This document shows, one piece after another, positions 32,501 through 36,064 of a stretch of 36,064 bases of DNA; position 1 is the stretch's first letter; every line of letters begins with the position of its first letter. The position numbers were made by a program, and so were the translations under genes. This stretch comes from Candidatus Latescibacterota bacterium (GTDB taxonomy: Bacteria; Krumholzibacteriota; Krumholzibacteriia; LZORAL124-64-63). The notes under the pieces are model-generated. The model made no database searches, was not told the origin of the DNA, and saw nothing but the letters and a program-made list of their open reading frames with translations. The stretch is from NCBI GenBank assembly GCA_030658975.1, contig JAUSBL010000099.1:1-36064 (forward strand). Reading direction: 5' to 3'.

Positions 32501-32543
32501 CGGCCAGGGCCGCGCGGGATCGCAGGAGTTCGCTGGCACGCAT
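26544..32543 (-). CDS. Giant (1999 aa) secreted multidomain protein with glucodextranase-type DOMON domain and FlgD-like C-terminus
   Basis: After a signal peptide (residues 1-27), visible parts are: a CBM9/DOMON-like domain (28-225; HLWLTWDEENLYLGLNY); carboxypeptidase-regulatory-like Ig domains (about 260-620); two invasin/Big_1-like domains (about 750-845 and 868-970; RADGLDAVLISAQLYDSAGN, SLPATIVAQLIDANGNPTAD); another DOMON-like region (about 985-1190); and a domain matching the glucodextranase C-terminal binding module (about 1310-1570; YYTYPTNAVFVPGAFDL, PWNAWDYAVVMDGWYKALIP). Further Ig-like parts precede a FlgD/T9SS-like C-terminal domain (about 1890-1999; ISPNPFSPNGDGLYDQTTI, GVYVLRLLATY). 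No glycoside hydrolase core is evident, so it is probably a surface alpha-glucan-binding scaffold. It opens the minus-strand operon and diverges from the ABC importer. Weak Shine-Dalgarno at ATG 32543. Confidence 0.88.
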   Translation of the reverse strand: MRASELLRSRAALAALFVLLGAAGAAAEPFDAPTIDGFIAGDGVDWESPDRVLDDFDDDGNQRSGNVRHLWLTWDEENLYLGLNYQALDRTIVVYLDAGLGTGPADASLLDQFPRALTLPAGRHIDLLLAQHHTGFTNLGTLQAWRVTDAQGALTEVTSATQNAQTYGVDNTFPGASIFWFRNEIAIPWSVVYPEGAPARAVLRAAVAVTPGADGAGADDLMPGLGRLEGVTGPIQIAQMHASILDQDGDGEVDPLDAGASGTVTLVQDPGNAVITATATLTDWSGAALGGPLATMRTAAGVHEYRLGRLAAGTYTLQFSAPGYFPTTTEVTVAAGQELTGADVTLEKATTITGTLSLELAGSRGGFEFRAPDGTVLADQPLLLPNQFPYRFTFYVQESGDYELEAFAANHLRRIFTIPVVAGVDVADLALQLPRAPLIAGSATFASGPGAAGTVTIGNAAGDTVFATTAIGPGATAFSFYAPRLGALTLRAAAGTYAPATLNVTSVAGQDLSGLALPLHRLPQLAGSIGFADGPGHTGRLILSGGAAEPDTLDFPTDGGTFAEGSGDLAPFFVPAGTYQLAAEADGYEPQIRTLTVPDAPDQTVDAGAISLLAVRADRLRLLDDEGLPTVSVSATVSVPQDGFYSYAPLLLEAVDADGRRDLFDLDAKLADLPLTARKLDDVSPPSGDARFLGSEDFEDVITAVSAVDGLVRLWIADDAVEVLRIYVGPDVPDPLKQGPEPPTARFMVGFNDPRPAVVVLAAERDTLRADGLDAVLISAQLYDSAGNASLIPDIAVTFSVTASSTGVGAFTVPTVTTNADGFAVAELTATGSGVLQIDASVSVDGAVLEVRTGGPDGPAGRLPVVVIPGATVAWRLAASAGTAGISLPATIVAQLIDANGNPTADAGVPLTFTASPPTLGSFAAPATQSGPDGRATAVFQPAGLAGVVTLDAVSSAYPVEPVLLQLRDVAVETDPDWRNEPEDHNSFDTVDLTAVVLDNTPDALLVEIPFASDWAGLQFHVIFETNWDAAGGTDDSFAMPVNYGHAHKPDYVLNLKYDQSYGDLRRWNAPNTGWLNWWDTASEDWLSDYAAGVEIQNRWASFTAGGITLEIPWTPFGSRPDSLRLEVYVTQQDGESERSAFDSVPSDATLDLDFDYLDPQPGDWESTVLPSTLANWGRTYVVKTDFPTPPTVTEAAAAPAELAAGSPYVLTARIQDAGDGVGDVLADLSATAGAALARMHDDGDPAHGDAFAGDGVYSLRATVPPGSPGGEQPLVVMAYDTTNRVATRATALVQITAQVEILRNTVDAAGDDHGPNQPAQALKYYTYPTNAVFVPGAFDLRSLIVYETTAVVAGRPVAMLAFEIGVGDFPNPADPGMADWNPTYGEMNIQKLDLLIDSAPGGATTGLPNRRLDLQPWNAWDYAVVMDGWYKALIPSRGLNSLDAWRENALRNDVDMQFSGDFDRNTITALVSKTALGNPTPDDVRNWNIAVLMSSHDFGGEEVLGGVRWVNESRSEWNFGGGHYTDRDANIMDLLLSPGAGRQPGLPQEQILDYDRPAALDRLAQGLAACALEISAFEDTGPPVIRIIKDYGEVVRRTPLRDAPIAFTLEISDDYAVDHATFRYRPSSAAGAWSVETPMGYVGDDLWSVDIPADWLDENLVRSPVDGTRYLEFQVEAVDASAEHKTTVSPVTTMQIEETAESLLLTAPLTPGEVRLRQVEGSTLVIDDALRARLVALYSDAAGWTQTADSLANVLELGWELRQVPDGVRSAPTATDARPLGVTRRISLGLGSTEMPPTLPSMSLDDRLPGPLSLTLHYMQSDLPAGADEDQVAVFEYHAAANRWVLVGGNVNPAGNEVTVNTDHAGIYGLFWARDLGYDTGEVVSGVTISPNPFSPNGDGLYDQTTISFYLDREASITLEVYNIDGKLKTRLQETVSYTGDDDAQGRPRRVSGLIWDGTDANGDPVPYGVYVLRLLATYQVGGGNRTIGSNHPVAVIR

Positions 32544-32593
32544 GGGATCGCCCCGCTCCGGTCGGTGGACGTGGTCGCGTTCCGGGAGCCGGC

Positions 32594-32599
32594 ATTATA
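32594..32599 (-). promoter_or_regulatory. Consensus -10 element for the giant protein operon
   Basis: The minus strand reads TATAAT exactly, about 51 bases upstream of ATG 32543. The matching -35 region (about 32617-32622) is poor, suggesting an activator or an alternative spacing. Confidence 0.45.
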
Positions 32600-32605
32600 C
32601 GGGGT

Positions 32606-32621
32606 GCGGCTGATCCGCCGC
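32606..32621. promoter_or_regulatory. Candidate operator: GCGGC-T-GATC-C-GCCGC palindrome
   Basis: A 16-base near-perfect palindrome (one mismatched pair) overlapping the -35 position of the minus-strand promoter and upstream of the importer genes. Its place between divergent alpha-glucan units suits a shared sugar-responsive regulator (inference). Confidence 0.4.
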
Positions 32622-32672
32622 CAGCATATTCCGATTGCGCGGGGCGGGCCCGCCGGGTAGCCTCATCGTACC

Positions 32673-33926
32673 ATGAACCGCCCGCGCCCCCACCGCCTCG
32701 CGCCGTTCTTCGCCTGTCTGTCGCTGCTGGCGGCGGCCGCCGGCTGCGGACGCATCGACCGCTCCGACCAGGTCGTGATCTGGGAGCAGATGGATCCCCG
32801 CGAGCGCACCCTGCTCGAGCGGCACATCGCCGGTTTTCAGGCCGCCCACCCCGAGTACGCCGGGATCCGCATCTCCCGCGCCAACTACAACACCGAGGAC
32901 CTGCGCACCCAGTTCCAGACCGCGGCCATGGCCATGGGCGGCCCCAACCTGGTGTACGGCCCCTCGGACCAGGTCGGTCCCTTCGTGATCATGGACCTGA
33001 TCCTGCCGCTGGACGAGCTGCTGCCGCCCGAGGTGCTGGCGCGCTTCGATCCCAGCGGCCTGCCGACCCTCGACGGCCACGTCTGGGGCCTGCCCGACCA
33101 GGTGGGCAACCACCTGACCCTGGTGGCCAACCGCGCTCACGTCGATGAGATCCCGCAGGACGCCGGTGCCTGGGTCGAACAGCTGCGCCTTCTGACCGTC
33201 GACCGCGACGGCGACGGCAAGCCCGAGGTCTACGGCGTGGTCTTCGACCGCGTCGAGCCCTTCTTCCTGGTGCCGTGGCTCGGCGGCTTCGGCGGCTGGG
33301 TCATGGACGCGCAGGCGAACCCGACCCTCGACTCCCAGGGGATGATCGACGCCCTGGCCTTCCTCAAGAGCCTCGTGGACGCCGGCGTGATGCCGCGCGA
33401 GTGCGACTACCAGCTCGCCGACACGCTGTTCAAGGAGGGGCGGGCGGCCTACATCGTCAACGGCCCCTGGTCGTGGGACGGCTACCGGCAGGCCGGCGTG
33501 GACATCGAGCTGGGGCTGCTGCCGCGCATCGAAGCCACGGGCCTGTGGCCTTCGCCGATGACCGCGGCCAAGTGCTACTCGGTGAACCGCTACACGCACC
33601 CCGCGAGCATGCCGGCCACGCTGGCCCTGCTGCGCTGGCTGACCTCGCCCGAGGTGCAGAAGAATCTGGCGCGCGAGCTGGCGGTGCTGCCGGGCGACAT
33701 CGAGGTGCGCGCGGATCCCGAGCTGGTCGCCGACCCGCTGCTGGCCGCCTCGCGCCGCCAGGTCGACCGCGGGCGCATCATGCCCATCGTGAGCGAGATG
33801 CGGGCCATCTGGGACGCCATGCGCCCCGCCTACCAGGCCTGCCTCAGCGGCGAGCTGACGCCCGAAGCGGCCGCCGCCCGCATGCAGGAGCGGGCCGTGC
33901 GCCTGATCGCGGAGATGCGGGAATGA
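32673..33926 (+). CDS. Maltose-type extracellular solute-binding lipoprotein (ABC importer)
   Basis: The 417-residue protein has a lipoprotein signal (LSLLAAAAGC, Cys25) and the fold of family 1 solute-binding proteins: VVIWEQMDPRE, then PNLVYGPSDQVGPF, GHVWGLPDQVGNHLTLVANR, LADTLFKEGRAAYIVNGPWSW, and a late YSVNRYTHPASMPATLALLRWL segment. The NGPWSW motif is characteristic of maltose/maltodextrin-binding proteins. It captures the sugar for the permeases encoded next. A DRDGDGKPEVYGVV segment looks like an EF-hand-type calcium loop, seen in some relatives. No strong Shine-Dalgarno precedes ATG 32673. Its stop overlaps the first permease gene by ATGA. Maltodextrin as substrate is inferred from neighbours. 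Confidence 0.92.
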   Translation: MNRPRPHRLAPFFACLSLLAAAAGCGRIDRSDQVVIWEQMDPRERTLLERHIAGFQAAHPEYAGIRISRANYNTEDLRTQFQTAAMAMGGPNLVYGPSDQVGPFVIMDLILPLDELLPPEVLARFDPSGLPTLDGHVWGLPDQVGNHLTLVANRAHVDEIPQDAGAWVEQLRLLTVDRDGDGKPEVYGVVFDRVEPFFLVPWLGGFGGWVMDAQANPTLDSQGMIDALAFLKSLVDAGVMPRECDYQLADTLFKEGRAAYIVNGPWSWDGYRQAGVDIELGLLPRIEATGLWPSPMTAAKCYSVNRYTHPASMPATLALLRWLTSPEVQKNLARELAVLPGDIEVRADPELVADPLLAASRRQVDRGRIMPIVSEMRAIWDAMRPAYQACLSGELTPEAAAARMQERAVRLIAEMRE

Positions 33927-34822
33927 GCCGCGGACGCCGGAGCGTGGATCTCGAATCCCGGGGCGGCCGCCTGGCCTTCTGGTTCCTGGCGCCCACCGCC
34001 GCGGTGCTGCTGCTGGTGGTGGCGTACCCGTTCTTCTACAACGTCGGGATGTCGTTCACCAACTGGAACATGTTCCACTTCCGCGACCCGGAGTTCAACG
34101 GTCTGGTCAACTACGCCAAGCTCCTGCGCGAACCGGAATTCCTGCGCGTGTTCCTGCGGACGTTCCTGTGGACGGGGGTCAACCTCGTCTTCCACGTGAC
34201 GCTCGGGGTGGGCGCGGCCCTGCTGCTGAACCGGCGCCTGCCCGGCCGCCCGCTGTACCGCGCCCTGCTGATCCTGCCCTGGGCCATGCCGCAGTACATC
34301 TCGGCGCTGACCTGGCGCGGCATGTTCAACCTGGAGTACGGCTCGGTGAACCTGCTGCTGGGCAAGCTGGGGCTCGGCGCGGTGCCCTGGCTGAGCGGGG
34401 AGTGGACGGCTTTCGCCGCCGCGACGATCACGAACATCTGGCTCGGCTTCCCGTTCATCATGGTCGTCGCCCTGGGCGGCCTGCAGAGCATCCCGGAAGA
34501 GCTCTACGAGGCGGCCCGCATCGACGGGGCCGGCGCGTGGCGCCGCTTCACCGCGATCACCCTGCCCATGCTCAAACCGGTGCTGACGCCCGCGATCGTG
34601 CTGGGCACGATCTGGACCTTCAACAACCTCAACGTGATCTGGCTGGTGACCAAGCAGGGCGAACCGGGCGACAAGAGCCACATCCTGGTGACCTACGTCT
34701 ACAAGGCCGCCTTCACCTACTACCGCTACGGCTACGCGGCGGCCTTCTCGGTCTTCATCTTCCTGACCCTGTTCGGGATCGTGAAGCTCTACCAGCGCGC
34801 CGCGGACCGGGAGGCCTTCTGA
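33923..34822 (+). CDS. malF: MalF-type ABC sugar permease
   Basis: The 299-residue membrane protein has about six transmembrane segments (for example FWFLAPTAAVLLLVVAYPFFY and FSVFIFLTLFGIVKLY) and the EAA loop EELYEAARIDGAGAW that contacts the ATPase. It is the short form without the large periplasmic loop of Escherichia coli MalF. ATG 33923 overlaps the binding-protein stop, and its own stop overlaps the next start (TGATG), so the three genes are coupled. The symbol marks family membership; substrate is inferred. Confidence 0.9.
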   Translation: MSRGRRSVDLESRGGRLAFWFLAPTAAVLLLVVAYPFFYNVGMSFTNWNMFHFRDPEFNGLVNYAKLLREPEFLRVFLRTFLWTGVNLVFHVTLGVGAALLLNRRLPGRPLYRALLILPWAMPQYISALTWRGMFNLEYGSVNLLLGKLGLGAVPWLSGEWTAFAAATITNIWLGFPFIMVVALGGLQSIPEELYEAARIDGAGAWRRFTAITLPMLKPVLTPAIVLGTIWTFNNLNVIWLVTKQGEPGDKSHILVTYVYKAAFTYYRYGYAAAFSVFIFLTLFGIVKLYQRAADREAF

Positions 34823-35664
34823 TGCGCGCGCGCCCGGCGGCCCGGATCTGGAGCCACGTGTGGGTGCACGCGCTGGTGTGGCTGTTCGTGCTGTTCTCGG
34901 TCTACCCGATCCTGCAGGTCATCAACGTCTCGCTGCGGCCGGGCGACCAGCTCTACACGACCGACCTGCGGCTGATCCCGGCGGACGCCACGCTGGCGGC
35001 CTACCGCGCCATTCTCTTCGACAAGCCGTTCCCGACCTGGCTGCGCAACAGCCTGCTGGTGTCGGTGAGCACGGCGCTGATCGGCGTCTCGTTGGCCAGC
35101 CTGGCCGGCTACGCCTTCTCGCGGTCGCGTTTCCGCGGGCGCGGCGCCGCCCTGCAGGGGATCCTCGTGACGCAGATGTTCCCCGCGACGATGCTCCTGC
35201 TGCCCCTCTACATGATCATGCGCAAGCTCCAGCTGGTGGACACCCTGCTCGGGGTGGTCATCGCCTACGTGGCCACGGCGCTGCCCTTCTGCGTGTGGAC
35301 CATGAAGGGCTACTACGACACGATCCCCGTCGACCTCGAAGAGGCGGCGCTCATCGACGGCGCCAGCCGCTTCGAAGCCTTCCGCCGCGTCACGTTGCCG
35401 CTGAGCGCGCCGGCCCTGGTCATCACCGGACTGTTCTCGTTCATGACGGGCTGGAGCGAGTTCATCGTGGCGCGGGTGATGTTGCCGAGCGCCGAGCTGC
35501 ACACCCTGCCGCTGGGCCTCGAGTCCCTGGCTTCCTCCTACCAGACCGAATGGGCCAACTACGCCGCCGGCTCGGTCCTGGTCTGCATCCCGGTCGTGGT
35601 GCTGTTCCTGCTGCTGAGCCGCTACCTGATCTCCGGCCTGACCCTGGGCGGCGTCAAGGGCTGA
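34822..35664 (+). CDS. malG: MalG-type ABC sugar permease
   Basis: The 280-residue membrane protein pairs with the preceding MalF-type permease. Hydrophobic segments include LVWLFVLFSVYPILQVINVS, ILVTQMFPATMLLLPLYMIM and the C-terminal VCIPVVVLFLLLSRYLISGL, and the EAA loop is EEAALIDGASRFEAFRRVTLP-like (Glu-Glu-Ala-Ala ... Gly). The C-terminus GLTLGGVKG is typical of MalG. The ATP-hydrolysing subunit (MalK or a shared MsmK-type ATPase) is not encoded after it, so it must lie elsewhere. ATG 34822 overlaps the previous stop. No terminator is obvious before the next promoter. Confidence 0.92.
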   Translation: MRARPAARIWSHVWVHALVWLFVLFSVYPILQVINVSLRPGDQLYTTDLRLIPADATLAAYRAILFDKPFPTWLRNSLLVSVSTALIGVSLASLAGYAFSRSRFRGRGAALQGILVTQMFPATMLLLPLYMIMRKLQLVDTLLGVVIAYVATALPFCVWTMKGYYDTIPVDLEEAALIDGASRFEAFRRVTLPLSAPALVITGLFSFMTGWSEFIVARVMLPSAELHTLPLGLESLASSYQTEWANYAAGSVLVCIPVVVLFLLLSRYLISGLTLGGVKG

Positions 35665-35689
35665 GCCGGCGCCGATCGCCCGATGCCAC

Positions 35690-35719
35690 TTGCAATTACC
35701 CAACATGTTTTGATACAAT
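35690..35719 (+). promoter_or_regulatory. Sigma-70-like promoter upstream of the right-edge gene
   Basis: TTGCAA (35690-35695), an 18-base spacer and TACAAT (35714-35719), in a local AT-rich patch 26 bases after the MalG-type gene stop. The start site would be near 35727, giving a leader of about 98 bases. Confidence 0.6.
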
Positions 35720-35824
35720 CTTCTGTGAGATCCTGCGCGCTGGACGCCCTGCGGTCGTCCCATCGCGCCCGTTTTCGTATGTTTCGTGGCGGACACAGGC
35801 CGACCTGTCGCCCGGGGGGACGCC

Positions 35825-36064
35825 ATGCAGCGATCGCTCCGCGGACCGTCCGCGGTCTGGATCCTCGTGCTTGGGATCGTGCTTGCCCTGCAGGCTCGCC
35901 CCGAACGGGCGACCGCCGCCGTCCCCGTCGGCGAGACGGTGACCGTCCTGGGCGTCGACGGCGTGGGCCGACTGCCCGGCCTGCCGCCCTGCGCCGACGT
36001 GCTGGCCGTGACGCGCCACCGCAGCCCGGGCGTCGACCGGCTGCGCATCAGCTTCCTGAGCCTC
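35825..36064 (+). CDS. N-terminal part of a secreted protein, cut by the window edge
   Basis: The 80 visible residues start at ATG 35825, preceded by GGGGGGA. A signal peptide is clear (VWILVLGIVLALQARPERA then TAAVPVGET). The following sequence (VTVLGVDGVGRLPGLPPCADVLAVTRHR) matches nothing I recognise. The frame stays open to the last base. It has its own promoter after the importer genes, so it is probably a new transcription unit. Confidence 0.65.
   Translation, partial: MQRSLRGPSAVWILVLGIVLALQARPERATAAVPVGETVTVLGVDGVGRLPGLPPCADVLAVTRHRSPGVDRLRISFLSL

Noticed and set aside
32643-32654. GC-only palindrome GGCGGGCCCGCC before the binding-protein gene
   Set aside because: Short and of a composition expected by chance in DNA this GC-rich; not placed clearly relative to a promoter.
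27489-32660. 1723-codon open frame on the plus strand
   Set aside because: Antisense to the giant protein gene, whose domains are recognisable; this frame has none.

Overview
The window is a very GC-rich chromosomal segment from a Gram-negative bacterium. Outer-membrane beta-barrels ending in aromatic residues, several lipoproteins, a PorV-like protein and a giant secreted protein with a FlgD/T9SS-like C-terminal domain together suggest a lineage of the FCB superphylum or a neighbouring candidate phylum (Krumholzibacteriota, Eisenbacteria or Latescibacterota type). That placement is inference from protein style; no rRNA or other marker gene is present.

Left part (1-11.1 kb, housekeeping and sensing). 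A minus-strand type IV pilus operon runs pilB, pilC, then a major-pilin gene whose reading frame breaks close to the window edge. A 489-base spacer with inverted repeats follows. Next come a small Rho-N/SAP-like protein, a DksA/TraR-family zinc-finger protein (convergent, sharing a hairpin terminator), a P-loop NTPase, an orphan sensor histidine kinase, a flavin-reductase-like protein, a cupin and, on the other strand, a fused two-half M16 peptidase. A polysaccharide deacetylase lies at 11.1-12.0 kb.

Right part (12-35.7 kb) is dominated by alpha-glucan (starch, glycogen or maltodextrin) use. A GH13 lipoprotein and a divergently transcribed GH13 amylase with five tandem CBM48 modules come first. 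At the far end a maltose-type ABC importer (binding lipoprotein plus two permeases) diverges from a tightly packed five-gene minus-strand operon. That operon encodes a 1999-residue multidomain surface protein with a glucodextranase-type binding domain, a PorV-like barrel, a second outer-membrane barrel, a CBM48-barrel fusion and a CBM48-only lipoprotein. I count eight CBM48-type domains in four proteins. The layout reads as a Sus-like capture, degradation and import system with no SusC/SusD pair, with CBM48 modules apparently doing the surface binding. No ATPase (MalK) and no dedicated regulator are in the window.

Inside this region sits an insert at about 17.9-21.5 kb: a UPF0251 (DUF134) regulator with a NifX-like protein behind a clear promoter/operator, and, diverging from it across an AT-rich island, a two-gene unit encoding a probable outer-membrane protein and a lipoprotein with Calx-beta-like domains and four 74-residue InlB-like repeats. 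The last 240 bases begin another secreted protein behind a good sigma-70-like promoter. I saw no tRNA, rRNA, CRISPR array, transposase or phage gene.
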